A DNA stretch of 64,000 bases. Source: Chrysoperla carnea (Eukaryota; Arthropoda; Insecta; Neuroptera; Chrysopidae). Of this stretch, positions 12,601-24,347 are shown piece by piece. Position 1 is the first letter of the stretch. Every line of letters begins with the position of its first letter. The position numbers and the translations under genes were made by a program. The stretch covers positions 70,129,501 to 70,193,500 of the forward strand of contig NC_058341.1 in assembly GCF_905475395.1 (NCBI RefSeq), written 5' to 3'. The notes below the pieces were generated by a model, which saw nothing but the letters and a program-made list of their open reading frames with translations, ran no database searches and was not told where the DNA came from.

Positions 12601-12933
12601 ATATTATCAGGGTGAAATTTTTTATGAAGACGCCAATTTAATAAAACGCGCGCAATTTTTTTGATCTTCAAAGCTGAGAGTGCTAAAATCTATCGCCCAC
12701 ATTTTGATTTTTTCCCTAGACCCAAAATAGGGCCTAGGATAGCACCAAACGCATTTTGATCAATATTTCCGGTTCTAAATGAGATAAAATAAATTGACCA
12801 CCGACAAAAGTTGACCGCGGCCTAGTCTAACAATGTGTAATATTGATATTGACCAAACTAACAATGGATGATATTTTTAGATTATATTGACCCAAATCTA
12901 CCAGATCTATTTTGTTTTGTTTTTTTTTTTTTG

Positions 12934-12965
<32 letters not shown>

Positions 12966-15900
12966 TGAAACAGCATAAAAACCACTATTTTTTGTTCCGA
13001 CATAAATTTTTTTTAGAATCAATTTTCTACTCGAAAAAAATCATAAAAAAAACGATATAAATGGGCATATGGGGGCCATATCTGGGCCCCATGATCTTCA
13101 ATTAGCAAAAAATTATGCGTATGTACTCTAGCTACAACTTTTGTCTGAAAACTTTTTTTATCTGATCTCTCTGTTCAAAGTTAGACTCAAGAAAACAAAA
13201 ATTTCTATTTTTTATCTAAATTTCGCGCTTAAAAATTGTCATATCTTTTTTTTCTCAGCTCGGGCAGTAAAATGACTCCAAAATTCGTGATCTGCGCTCA
13301 AAATTACCCTTTAGAAAAGTATTTTCAGCCATTCGCAAAAAAATATCAATAAAATCTACCAGTCGACTGGGCTACGAAGAGCTATAACTTTTCAAGCGTG
13401 TACAAAAGTGTTGTCACTTTTATATACCATATATATATGAAATATATCAAGGTATACTAAGTTTAGTCCCAAGTTTGTAATGCTTAAAAATATTGATGAA
13501 ACAAAATTTTGGTATTCGTTGTGTGCGTAGTCATGGTAGGGATAATAAAATCGATGCCAGCGCTTTAAGTGAAAAATTTTGGAGATAAAGTGGGCTGTTA
13601 TGACTAATTTGCAATTATTTACATGTTAATGATATAGAAACTGTCAAATTAAAATGATTGAAAAACACTAATTAATTAAACTTAATGCATTAAAAATTGT
13701 GAAAATAAGAAATCAAATTGTACAAATATTATTTTTCAAATGTTAATTATCGTAATTATTTATTTAAATTTGTGAAACAAGAATATTAAATTTTAAATGT
13801 AAGTTTTCAATGCAATCCACACAATTATATATGCATCCATTAATTCTATAATTAAAGTAGTGTATCGTTGTCATGGAAACGAAATTCACGCTCGGAGCGA
13901 ATAGGTGTTCATGAAATCAGGTGGACGGCGGAAGTCATTAAGGGTCAGTTATGTATATGTAAAAAATTTTCAAAGTGCCCTGAGAGGGTGTTGGGCCCTT
14001 TGAATTCAAAAATGACCTAATACTTTTTTATTCAGTACATTAAAAAGAATCATTTTTTGAAAAAATCGGTGGACGGCGGAAGTCATTAAGGGTCAGTTAT
14101 GTATATGTAAAAAATTTTCAAAGTGCCCTGAGAGGGTGTTGGGCCCTTTGAATTCAAAAATGACCTAATACTTTTTTATTCAGTACATTATAAAGAATCA
14201 TTTTTTGTTAAAATCGGTGGACGGCGGCGACCATTATTCAGTTATGTATATGTAAAAAATTTTCAAAGTGCCCTGGGGGGGTGTTGGGCCCTTTGAAAAT
14301 TTTTTACATATACATAACTGACCCTTAATGACTTCCGCCGTCCTTAATGACCTTATAATTTTTTATTCAGTACATTATAAAGAATCATTTTTTAGCCAAA
14401 AAAGTGGACGGCAGCCTAAATTTTTTTAAAATAATTTTCAGTTAATAACTAGTTGAAACTTCAGTTACATAGTTAATTAGCCCATTTTCGGTTGCCTGTT
14501 CGTCTGTATGTCGACACGATAACTCTAAAATGAAACAAGTGAAAACAAACAATTGACTGAGTTAATTGTTGAAATACCATTCATAGTCAGTGTTGATTTC
14601 TTTATCACATAACACATACAAACATGTGACACATACATAACTAATAAAGTATAGTACATATTTAAATGACTTTATAGGTTTCTGCATTACCGACCGACAT
14701 TTAGTGTATAGTTTGTACACATATTATATTTCCGCCTAATTGGCACCCTCACGGATAAACAGTGATGTTTACGAAAAAATGTTTCAAACAAAAGTTGTTT
14801 AATTTTTGATAAGGAACATTTTTTACATTTAAACTTTTGTTCTATCTCTAACGGTTTATAAGATGGGTCCTACAGACCCAAGACCCAATTGACCTATGAT
14901 GCTCATTTACGAACTTGACCTCACTTTTTACGTCCTGAGTACGCTGTAAAAATTTCAGCTCGATATCTTTTTTCGTTTTCGAGTTATCGTGTCCACAGAC
15001 GGACGGACGGACGGACAACCGGAAATGGACTAATTAGGTGATTCTATGAACACCTATGACAAAATTTTTTTCTAGCATCATTATTTTTAAGCGTTACAAA
15101 CTTGGGACTAAACTTAATATACTATGTATATTTCATATATGCATGGTATAAAAAGATATCAAGCTAAAATTTTTATAGCGTTCTTAGTACGTTAAAAGTA
15201 AGATTGCATTCGTAAATGAGCAACATAGGTCAACAGGGTCTCGGGTCCATAGGACTCATCTTGTAAACCGTCAGAGATATAAAAAAAGTTTAAATGTAAA
15301 AAATGTTCCTTATAAACAAATAAACAACTTTTGTTCAAAAATTTTTTCGTAAACATGTATTACAAAACAAATCATGTAGTATGTAATTATATGGGGATAT
15401 CAATTGTGTGTGGCTACCTAAGAGTGGCTATCTTTCTGTACGTACGTGACGTAAAAAAACAAACGATTCCGTAATCAACACTGTTTGTACATGGTATTTC
15501 AACAATTAATTCGGGCAATTATTTTTTTTCACTTGTTTTAAAATCGCCCGATCTATTGTGAAGGAAAAATGTTGTAATAATTTTTAACTTTGTTTTTTCC
15601 AGTTATAATCGTTCAAAACTTTCGGAAGATATTGAACATTTATGTCAAAAATATTCAGAGAGATTTATTGGAAATGAAACATCATCATCGTGTACAATAT
15701 GGCAACAAAATGTGTCAAGTAGTGCAAGTAAACGACGTATGATACGCAAACAGCAACAACTATGTAAATCACCAGGTCGAAGATTAAGTCACTTGGCACG
15801 ACGACGAATCACATTCTCAAAAGAAAATTTAAATGCAAAAAATTCTGTTCTACCATCAATTACAATGAGCAATAATCAACGAATGATTGGAGTCAAGTAA

Positions 15901-18900
15901 GTAAACACAAAAATTCTTATTGTACTTTCTGTTTTAATTAGTACGAATTTGTATCGCCAGTTGCGGGATTTATCTGATTTGAATTTGAATATTTTGATTG
16001 GCCTTTAAAAATTGTAAGTATTGTATTGCCATCTGGTAGTCTAAATTGGAATTATTGAAGGCGGACCACTTCTTGTGCCAACTAGTACGAATTATTATTG
16101 CCAGTTGGCGGGTTGCAAATCCCAGTTATCAATAGTAAGAATTCATTGTATTGTAAGCAGGAAAAAAGTGTCGAAAATGAAAAGTGCGGAAACAGCACCG
16201 ATTTTAATGAAACTTTTTGTAACGTGTTTATAGGACCCCAAGAAACATTCAGGCAATTTAACCTAATCATAAGGAGCCATAGGGACCCTTCGGGGGGGGG
16301 GGGCATATGTAATCCAAATTTTTTTGAAATTGTATTTTTAGTCGTTGATTACGAATCCGATGATAACACGGATTCTATGGTTCGTAAACAGCGGCCAAAA
16401 ATACCTCCTAGAGGAAAGTTTGGACGATAAATACTTAGTTTGCCGTTTTTGTGTTCAAGGAGTGGAAAAATATATGTTTAAAATAACATCGGGAATCGAT
16501 AGAATGATGAATTCCAAGCAAAAATTGTCATTTAAGTATATTTTGAAAAATACTTTCCGCTTTATTGACAATTGAAATTCGGAGTATTTAACGCCAAATT
16601 TGAAAAAAATGACCTTTTTTTTTTTGAAAAAAGTATTTCATACAGTTTTTATATAGTACTATAAAAACCTTGAAAATGAAAAAAGTTTCAAATCATCATA
16701 ATGAAAAGAAAGTTAATCGTGTCTTTTTATACCATATCTATTATATACAGAATGTCTAGCTAAGTTGGCAACATATGGAAAACTTTTTTATTATAAGCTT
16801 TACGAAAAAAAAAGTTTATTCTTTATAAAAAGCTTTGCTTTCAAAAATATTAACATTCAACAAATTGAGTAAATGCGATAGGAATATAGGTCTTTTAGAA
16901 ATGCAGACCATTTTAAACAGATAATAAGAGAAACGGTTCAAAAAATCACTCCCGAAATATGTAGGAGGAATGTATTTAAACAATTTTGTAACAGTATAAT
17001 TACATGTATGGAACGCGAAGCTGGATACGTTGAGGCAAAAACGAACTGAAGATAACTGTTTAGGAATGTATTGTTAACAATGGGAATGTTTTGCCCACTT
17101 CAATTTTCAGTTAAATTTTGCAAATCCTATTTATAAAACATGTTATCTGTTATCTAAATTAATCAGTCATCGTAATTAAAATGTTTATTTGCGAATTTGA
17201 ATAATTTATAACAAATAATTGATACAGAACATTTATTTTTCATTCATTTCATTACGTTAAAATTTATATTGTTGACGTAAGTAAAAACAGTTATTTTCGG
17301 TTCGTTTTTTCCTCAACGTGTCCAGCTTCGCGTTTCATCTATGTTATTGTTCTTTTACAAAATTGTTTAAATACACTTCTACATATCTCGGGAGTGATTT
17401 CTTGAACCATTTCCCTTATTATCTGTTCAAAATGGTCTACATTTCTAAACGACCATTAACAATCCTATCGAACTTAATCATTTTGTGGCACCTTATACAT
17501 TCTATGCCAACGGTGAATAGTTGAATGTTAATATTTTTGAAAGTGGAGCTTTATATAACGAATTAATTTTTTTCGTAAACCTTATAATAAAAAAGTTTTC
17601 CATATGTTGCCAACTTAGCTAGACACCCACATTTCTTGTGTGTAGATATTAGTCACTGAACTCCTCCTAAACGGATGGACCGATTTTGATGAAATTTATT
17701 GTGTGTGTTAAATTATCCAAGTGGATCCGATAATGGTTTAGATTTACAATTAGGTCCTCTGCAACTGCTTTTGATTGTTCCGCATCAAAAAATTAAATTT
17801 CACTAAATGGTGGGAGCGCATATAAATAATATATTTCATTATTATTACAACTTACTATGTACTATGCATTTTTAATAGTATTAAGGTATTATTTATTATT
17901 CAGATATTGCGAGTAGGTATTTATTAGAGCTATATGAGAGCGTAGCGAGCTCCACTGTCTAGTAGATAGGAGTAAAATTTGTGTTTAGCGGGCGGGATGT
18001 GGTGGTGTTTAGCAAGCCTGAGAGGATGAGTTTAACGGGCAAGCTAATAATAGTATAGGTATTCATGAATTAAAGTTACGTCTCCACAGGACAACGCTAG
18101 TATGTAATATATATCAAGGTTTGATATATATGTATTACATACTAGCGCTGTTAACTAAGCGGCTAATAGTGATGAGAGACGCGAAAACTATATATTGAAG
18201 CTAGTTACAATTTTTAACACCATGAAGTTAGTCGATAAAGAAATGTTTATTGTCACTCACAATAAACAAAGATAGATAGATAACAGATAAAGTGTCAACA
18301 CAATAGATAAGCTTATATAACCGAAATTATAGTTTCCTATAATGAGTGTATCATATTACTTACCTATTATTTCTTTACATTATTAATAAATTATTATATT
18401 TGTAATTACCAAAGAAGTGAACCATCTCATGCGCGTACATAAGAACGCACACCTTTTTTTTCTAATAAAAATATTTTTTTTGTTTTCTTTTTCAGAAAAA
18501 ATGACATTTTGATAAAGAAACGCTTAAGTCCAAATAAAAAGATTCTCAGTCCACGTAAAAGATTGATGATAAGTCCACGTAAACGAAAAACTCCTAATAA
18601 AAGCCCACGAAAATATATAACACGAACGCCAACTAGTTCTACGAAAAAACGTCGACGTACAACACCGTCCAACGAGAATACTACGTCAACATCATTTACG
18701 CTTAATAATCGTACTCTAAGTTCAAAACGTGCTTTATTTCAAAGTCCTGACTCAAAATCAGCGGCATCTACCTCAACATCAAATATTAAACGAAAATTAT
18801 TTGCAAAGAGTGATAATACTTCAGAAGATATTGCATGTAATCGTAAACGGAAAAGAGATTTAGACGACGATGATGTCACCCCACAACGTGACAAATTTTT

Positions 18901-21817
18901 ACGAAGTTTTTCATCGAATGATATTGCCATGGATAAAAATAGATCGAATTTTAGTCGACGAAATAGTGAAACAGTAACCTCGAGTTCTGCTGATTTTTCC
19001 GAACATCACACAAAGGTATTGTATAATTTTTATATTTTTGTGTTTATGTAGAAAATTTTTGTGAAAATATTTTTTAATCGATACATGATGCATAATTAAT
19101 TTTGCGGGTAAAAAGTCTTGACATGAGTGAATCGATCATGTCAAGATTTTTAAGGATGTACGAGCGTCAGGGCAATTTTGCATAAAAGGTTTGGATTTAT
19201 GTGAAGTTGAACTAAGTCTAAATCAATTTTGAAAATTTTAGGGGAGGTTACCCATTTACTTAAATAAATAAATGATTTCAAAAGTAGGCATATTTAACGT
19301 TAGCCTTATGAGAAAACGGTCGATGAATGATATGTTTTCATACCCTTTTCATACCACAAAAAAAAACTATTTAAATTAAAATTAAAACTTTAAATAAATT
19401 ATTGAAAACAAAATCCCGTTGTGCCTGACTAATTAAGGATGTATGAGCACGGTAGTGTAGACACAATATAAAAAATATATATTGTCAATTTTGATGGTAA
19501 ATTATGTTATAACTTGACAATATAAGACGAAAAGTAAGAATAAAATTTTTCGATATCTGAAGTCATTTTCAAAAAATCGAAAATTAAAAAATTTTGTTTA
19601 ATTATTTAACTTTCTATATTTCGAAATAAGGTAAAAAGGTTGAAGCTCTATACATTTAGCATTGGATGCCTTCCCTCGCCCTACCTTCCTTAATTGTATA
19701 ACCTTACTCTCTTAAGAAACAATTCTAAGCAAAAAAGTCTCATAAAATATTTAAAAAAATTAAAATTCTTAGTTTTTGAAATATTAGGAATTGAAGTTAA
19801 AATTTTTAATAAATTAATTTTTTTTTTTTAATGTAAAGTTGTGAAATGAGCTACCTCTGTCGCTAGTTTCGTTCTGCACGCAAAGGCCACAAGCTATCGG
19901 ATCAGATATATTTATTTCATTCAGATACAATCATTTTTCGCCGAGGATATATCTGTTTGCAATTTCAATAAAATTAAAAATTTTGTTAAATGTGCCACTT
20001 TTTTTGCGGGGTAGTATATTAATTTATTATTGAAAATTTATTAATTTTACTATCAAAATTTAAAAAAGATTTTATTCTCAAATAATTATTCACAACAATT
20101 TATACTCCAGTAAACGAGGAGAAAAAAAACAAAATCTCAAAATTTTAACCTATAGCACTGATTTCGATGAAAATATGGGATTAAGCTTTGTACATTGTCT
20201 AGATCAAAAGTTATATGGTGCCGAGTGGTGCTTTTGCTGTCATTTGGCGAATAACTGGAAAATTTGATGTTTTTAGAAAAAAAGTATATCGTACACTTTC
20301 TAAAGTACTCTTTCCAAAATCTTCAAAATGAAGTTTCAAGCCATTTGTGCGAAAATTAACGGAGTTGTAATGAAAATAATATTGTTCAGTTTTTTTTTTT
20401 TTTTTTTATTCAGCACAAAAACTGATGAATTTAGCACGGGAACTAAAATTAATGGTTGTCGCTTTCAAATTTACTATATTTAGGTTTTCACAACATACTG
20501 AAAAAGTTCTAGCAGTTTCAAAAAAAAATTTCTTTGCCGTTAAATAACTCGAAAAATAATAAAGTTGCAACAAAAAGTTTTGGAGTTAAACAATGCTGCG
20601 GTAAAAGAGCTAAATTTTTACCCCCTTAATTTTTTTTGTAACTTTACTATTTTTTGATTGATTTAACGTTAAAAATATTTTTTTTTTCGAATTTAAAAAA
20701 AATGTAAATTGTAATATATTTCAACAAAACTGCTAGAACTTTTTAAGCATGTTGTCAGTACCTAAATAAAGTAAATTGGAAAGCGGCAAGCATTAATTTT
20801 AGTTATCGTAGTAAATTAATCAATTTTTGTGTTGAATAAATCATAAAAAAAGGTACGAGCAACTATCTTTTCATTATAACTCGGTTAATTTTCGTGCAAA
20901 TGACTTGAAACTTTTTTTGTGTTTTTTATAGTACTTTAAAAAGTGTGAAATATACTTTTTTCAAAAAACGTCAAATTTTTCAGTTATTTGATGTTAAATA
21001 CTCCGGATTTCAACCCCCAATAATTAGGAAATTATTAACTTTTCGAAATATACTTAAATGACACTTTTTGCTTTTAACTCATTTCTCTATCGATTCCCGT
21101 TGTCATTTTCAACATATATTTTTCCACCCCCTAGACAAAAGCACTGCTATCATGTAACTTCTTTGTGTCTGATCTACTTGCTGTCAAAATTTCAAATCAA
21201 TCGGAGCTATAAGTAACAATTTAGAGATTTAATCCCCGTTTACTGGAGTATTTAAAAATATCCTAATAAATTTTATTGAAAATTCATGAACTTTGAGAAA
21301 TGAAATTGCTAATCACCCTGATCCCAAACTACAGACTTTATGAAATACTACAGAAAACATTTTTTCTTTACAGAAAATGTTATGGGCTATTTCAACAGCA
21401 TTACGTACCCAAAATATTGGTATGAGTCATCCAAATTTCAAAACATACGCTTCTGTATTATCACAAATATGTAAACGTCTGCTAAGTGATCTATTGCCGG
21501 GACAAACACGTTTGCCGGGCAGTGTTAATGAGCGTATGTCTAAAATAGCACATCAACATGTGTATGCAGTCGTCAAAGGAAAAACAGTTGATGAAATTGT
21601 TGATGAAGTGAAAACAAAATCAATTTTATTATCACAAAAACCTAAGGGATACATTGCACCAGATAATTTTAATTTGGATGGCAATAATAGAAGGAATACA
21701 TCAATATTAACAACAGCGGCTGTTGAGACGACAGAAAATATGAATCATCTAGTCATTAATGATCATCAAAAATTGGATAAATCAAGAATTCGGCGCCAAA
21801 TTATGTTTGATAAATAA
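8036..21817 (+). CDS. Unidentified 955-residue nuclear-type protein, probable CDK target, four exons
   Basis: Exons 8036-9645, 15603-15896, 18496-19015 and 21374-21817 join cleanly (donors CA|GTAAGT, AA|GTAAGT, AAG|GTATTG; acceptors CCAG, TCAG, ACAG) to give 955 residues. The N-terminal ~440 residues are Asn/Ser-rich and disordered. They include three SPxLG repeats (SPFLGF, SPYLGH, SPCLGS) and a duplicated ~75-residue segment (SESELV..ICDNSE..N, VLKYLNDS). A conserved-looking block follows across exons 1-2: LLKRLQESFIGILPPPSVT, FPEIMTRRYHGLHYNRS and EDIEHLCQKYSERFIG. Exon 3 is very basic, with clustered SP-K/R and TP sites. Exon 4 holds a helical module (KMLWAISTALRTQNIGMSH and after). I do not recognise the family. 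The helical module's pattern faintly recalls the C-terminus of MTBP, a replication-initiation factor; low confidence. A role in cell cycle or chromatin is inference. Confidence 0.8.
9685..9905. mobile_element. GC-rich transposon-like fragment
   Basis: CAGGCGCGGATCCAGCCTGC followed by AAAAAAAGGCGGTGGGCACG is strikingly GC-rich against the intron. It resembles the terminal region of insect DNA elements that begin GGCGCGGATCCAG. No second end found. Confidence 0.3.
10089..10575. mobile_element. 487 bp palindromic MITE
   Basis: The ends are GGAATCTAACGGAATAAGCT and its inverse AGCTTATTCCGTTAGATTCC, and the inverted arms extend almost to the centre (AGAGGGCGCAG versus CTGCGCCCTCT). No coding capacity. 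Target duplication not clear. Confidence 0.65.
13420..13918 (+). repeat. Repeat A 5' part, interrupted by a 387 bp MITE
   Basis: TATACCATATATATATGAAA..GTCCCAAGTTTGTAATGCTT..AAAATTTTGG at 13420-13514 continues after the MITE as TAGGTGTTCATGAAATCA. Other copies of A read TTTTGGTATAGGTGTTCAT without interruption, giving the empty site. Confidence 0.7.
13515..13901 (-). mobile_element. 387 bp TA-flanked MITE, copy 1
   Basis: Flanked by TA (13513-13514 and 13902-13903). Ends TTCG...CGAA with a degenerate ~14 bp inverted repeat (TTCGTTGTGTGCG versus TTCGCTCCGAGCG). Its reverse complement is the insert at 55688-56074, of identical length. TA duplication suggests Tc1/mariner-type mobilisation. Confidence 0.75.
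13920..14340. repeat. ~148 bp tandem repeat ending in a hairpin
   Basis: Units start with GGTGGACGGCGG at 13920, 14069 and 14216. Each includes GTTATGTATATGTAAAAAAT and GGTGTTGGGCCCTTTGAA. The third unit turns back on itself: 14237-14330 is an inverted repeat (ACATATACATAACTGACCC), so the array ends in a snap-back hairpin. Confidence 0.7.
14452..15540. repeat. Repeat A inserted into repeat A (opposite orientation)
   Basis: Plus-oriented A sequence (GTTGCCTGTTCGTCTGTATG..GATAACTC) stops at about 14533 and resumes at about 15152 (GATATCAAGCTAAAATTTTT..TTTTCACTTG). Between them, 14535-15151 is a complete minus-oriented A copy (CAAGTGAAAACAAACAATTG..TTTCATATATGCATGGTATA). Confidence 0.7.
15603..15896 (+). 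CDS. Exon 2 of the unidentified CDK-site-rich protein
   Basis: Encodes YNRSKLSEDIEHLCQKYSER, then a basic SASKRRMIRKQQQLCKSPGR..LARRRITFSKENL segment. Acceptor TTTTTTCCAG, donor CAA|GTAAGT. Two nt carry over to exon 3. Confidence 0.8.
16753..17625. mobile_element. 873 bp foldback/MITE-like element
   Basis: Ends TGTCTAGCTAAGTTGGCAAC and GTTGCCAACTTAGCTAGACA in perfect inversion; the arms extend through GGAAAACTTTTTTATTATAA and beyond. A diverged internal relative occurs near 40,920-41,230 (ATGGTCTACATT). No coding capacity. Confidence 0.65.
17640..18110 (+). mobile_element. Helitron-like remnant
   Basis: CTCCTAAACGGATGGACCGA followed by TTTTGATGAAATTTATTG is the common subterminal text of arthropod Helitrons. 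GAGAGCGTAGCGAGCTCCAC and AGCGGGCGGGATG lie downstream. Termini not resolved. Confidence 0.4.
18496..19015 (+). CDS. Exon 3 of the unidentified protein (basic, SP/TP-rich)
   Basis: Residues 635-808. It contains KRLSPNKKILSPRKRLMISP, RKRKTPNKSPRK and TRTP: at least five minimal or full CDK consensus sites in ~40 residues. KRALFQSPD, KRKLF, a KRKRDLDDDD nuclear-localisation-like motif and an RRNSE site follow. Confidence 0.8.
19145..19610 (+). repeat. Dispersed repeat B
   Basis: AAGGATGTACGAGCG..GAACTAAGTCTAAATCAATT..TTAAGGATGTATGAGCAC recurs inverted at 38,480-39,100. Non-coding. Confidence 0.6.
20103..21250. mobile_element. Family C foldback element, complete, TTTA target duplication
   Basis: 1,148 bp with terminal TACTCCAGTAAACGAGG and inverted CCCCGTTTACTGGAGTA, flanked by TTTA at 20099-20102 and 21251-21254. 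Long inverted internal arms (GTACGAGCAACTATCTTTTC, TCCGGATTTCAA). Related copies lie at about 16.48-16.74, 24.35-25.77 and 32.29-32.59 kb. No ORF. Confidence 0.65.
21374..21817 (+). CDS. Exon 4 of the unidentified protein (C-terminal helical module, stop)
   Basis: Acceptor TTTACAG, phase 0, encoding K followed by MLWAISTALRTQNIGMSHPN..VLSQICKRLLSDLLPG..ERMSKIAHQHVYAVVKG. This is the most conserved-looking part, probably an all-helical domain of ~70 residues. It ends at TAA 21815-21817. Confidence 0.8.
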   Translation, partial: KMLWAISTALRTQNIGMSHPNFKTYASVLSQICKRLLSDLLPGQTRLPGSVNERMSKIAHQHVYAVVKGKTVDEIVDEVKTKSILLSQKPKGYIAPDNFNLDGNNRRNTSILTTAAVETTENMNHLVINDHQKLDKSRIRRQIMFDK

Positions 21818-21886
21818 ATTTAATTGTGACCATTGCAGCAGAGCTGATTTTTAATATAATAATTATGATTTACCATCATTCCAGAA

Positions 21887-23882
21887 CAGGCCCTTGCGCA
21901 AGAATCATCCAAAGAAGGGTGGGGGGGTTAAACTATGTTCATCATATTTGGCCATAAAGTCAATAAAAATGAGAAACTTTTTTTCGAGTAAGATAACATT
22001 TTATGATGTCAAAATGTGATATTCAGTCATAAGATAATCAAATAAAAATCATTTTGAGGAATTAATTTTCAACAAGGCTGAAATCGTTTTAATAGCTTCA
22101 TTTTGTCCTAAATGCGTATAATTCGAGTTTGCGCAATTACAGGAAGTGTACATAACTTTTGACATCCAAATAAATGCGAAATTTGAAGAAGTTGTGTAGT
22201 TTTTTACAAATTACAAAAAAACTATGCTCATTTTTGTTTTTTTTTTCGACTTTTATGCTTCAAAATTGACATTCAATTAAATGAAAAAGGATCTATCTTG
22301 TAAACCATTAGGGAAAGAACATAAGTTTAAATGTAAAAGTTATTCCTTATAAAAAAATAAACAACTTTTGTTGGAAAGATTTTTTCGTAAACACGACCGT
22401 TTACCCGTGATCGCGCAAATTAGGACAAAACTTGGGGTACATTTTCTTCAAAACTATCAAAGATAGGAAGTTGAAAATTTGCAGGTAAATTCAACTAGTG
22501 GTTTAGTGAAACATTTTCAAATAACGAAAAAAAAATTTTAGAAGTTACATTCGAAAATTTCGAAATTTTGGAAAGTTTTCAAATTGTTGAATTTTTTGAT
22601 TATTCAATCAAATTAAAAAGGACCCATCTTGTAAACCGTTATAAATAGAACAAAAGTTTAAATGTAAATGTTATTTTCTATAAAAAATAATTAACTTTTG
22701 TTTGAAACATTTTTTCATAAACATCACTGTTTACTCCTGATAGCGTTTAGACAATACTTTTGAACAGTATACATCGTGCAAATTTTCAACTCCCTATCTT
22801 TGATAGTTTTCTAGAAAATGGACACCAAAGTCTTGTCCTAATTTGCGCTCTCACGGGTAAACAGTGATGTTTACGAAAAAATGTTTTACATTTAAACTTT
22901 TGTTTAATCTCTTAACGGTTTACAAGATGGATCCTTTTTCATTTTATTGAATGAGCAAGAAATGCACCATTTTAAAATTGCCATATCTTGGTCAATTTTA
23001 AAGCTAGAAAGTCGAAAAAAAATTTGTGCACATATACTTTAGCTAGAATTTGAACTTTTTTTATTTGGTACATAGTTTTTTTGTAATTTGTAAAAAACTA
23101 CAAACCCCCTTTAAATTTCGCATTTATTTGGCTCCCAAAAGTTATCCTTCTGTCATTGAGCAAACCTGGATTACTCGCATTTAGGACCAAATGAAGCTAT
23201 TAAAACGATTGCGGGAAATTAATTCTTCGAAAAATTTTAATTTGGTGAGTTCGCTATTTATCAATAATTTAATTCTAATATGTACAGAACAAACTTTTCA
23301 AAAAACTCTGTGTGCATCGAGCTCTACACCGCGATGTATACTGTGCAAAGCTAAACCGTTTAGCCGATTTTCAGACATTGTCAATCCAAGGTATGTTTTG
23401 AGATGGCGCAAAGTTGAAAAGGAGCGCCTTTTCGTCGCTGTGTCACAGACAAAACTGCCAGAACGCGGGGCATTTGGTAGACGTTTTGAAACGAATCTTC
23501 ATTGCAAATATCGAGTGTTTCGAGTGAATTTTTGACGTCCTGTCCGGCAATGCGTTTTCCTGAAATCCTCGTGCAAAATTAAAAAGTTGGCTTCAATAAG
23601 TTGTGCGCAAGAGTCTTCATCAAAATTTGTTATTTTGTTCGGGAAAGGACAAGCAAAATTTGGTAAAATATTGCAATGTTTAAAAATCGATCCTGTAAAT
23701 GTGTCAGAAACAAATCGATGTACGGTATGTAGATTGTGATCCGGAAATAATCTTCTACTGAAACAGTCTGTACATTAGAACGTTGGGTCTGTTTTGACGC
23801 GAGCTTTGGCTTCCATAATTCCATATCGTATTCATCACGAGGGGGAGGGGTTACCCTCCTCCAATACGTGTGCAAGGGCCTG
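21887..23882 (-). mobile_element. hAT transposon, decayed, with intact ends
   Basis: Terminal inverted repeats CAGGCCCTTGCGCA and TGTGCAAGGGCCTG, flanked by a perfect 8 bp target duplication TTCCAGAA (21879-21886 and 23883-23890), as expected of hAT. The body carries fragments of repeat A (about 22,266-22,930) and a decayed minus-strand transposase. It lies in the 3' flank of the 8036-21817 gene. Confidence 0.85.
23290..23880 (-). pseudogene. hAT transposase C-terminal remnant
   Basis: On the minus strand the frames give VSVEDYFRITIYIPYIDLFL, then RRSFSTLRHLKTYL, TMSENRLNGLALHSIHRG and VELDAHRV. This is the signature of the hAT C-terminal dimerisation domain of the ZMYM1/TTF-type family. Several frame changes and stops separate the pieces, so it is a pseudogene. 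Confidence 0.75.
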
Positions 23883-24347
23883 TTCCAGAATTTTACCATG
23901 TGTTTTACTTTGTAATGTAACTGTATATTACTTTATTTATTTTAATTCGAAATAGAAGTTTTAATTAATAATACGCAAGTCTTTGTTATTTTAATCTTTA
24001 ACTTAATCTGGTAAAATGTGTTGTACTTTGTGGGTAGGATTATCAGCCCTTCTCTAGATTTGGTTGGGAGACTCCCTACTCCCAATATTAACATAAATAC
24101 TTTTGAGTTTAGTAAAAATTTTTTAAATCAAAATTAATTGATTTTTCTGCCTGTTTCTGTCTGTTTCTATAGCTCTATAAGAAGCTTCTGGGCGTGTATC
24201 GTCAGTAGCGGATGATTTAACGAACGGAATCAATCGAAATTTATGACTCAAAACTTTATCTCCAACTTTAAGTCGTTTCATTTGAGGAGCGTTCTATTTT
24301 CGCACTTCATCTTTGGTTTGCAATGTTTTTTTTCTACTCGAATAACG

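Larger units (their letters stand above)
9646..15602. other. Intron 1 (about 6 kb) loaded with repeats
   Basis: Contains the repeats listed separately. Between 10,580 and 13,400 I see only AT-rich sequence, long T runs (12,910-12,960) and scattered short ORFs, with no recognised gene. Confidence 0.6.
15897..18495. other. Intron 2 (about 2.6 kb)
   Basis: Holds a family-C fragment (about 16,480-16,740), a foldback element and a Helitron-like remnant, listed separately. An imperfect direct repeat is visible (TAGTACGAAT...GCCAGTTG at 15940 and 16085). A G13 run lies near 16,290. Confidence 0.6.
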
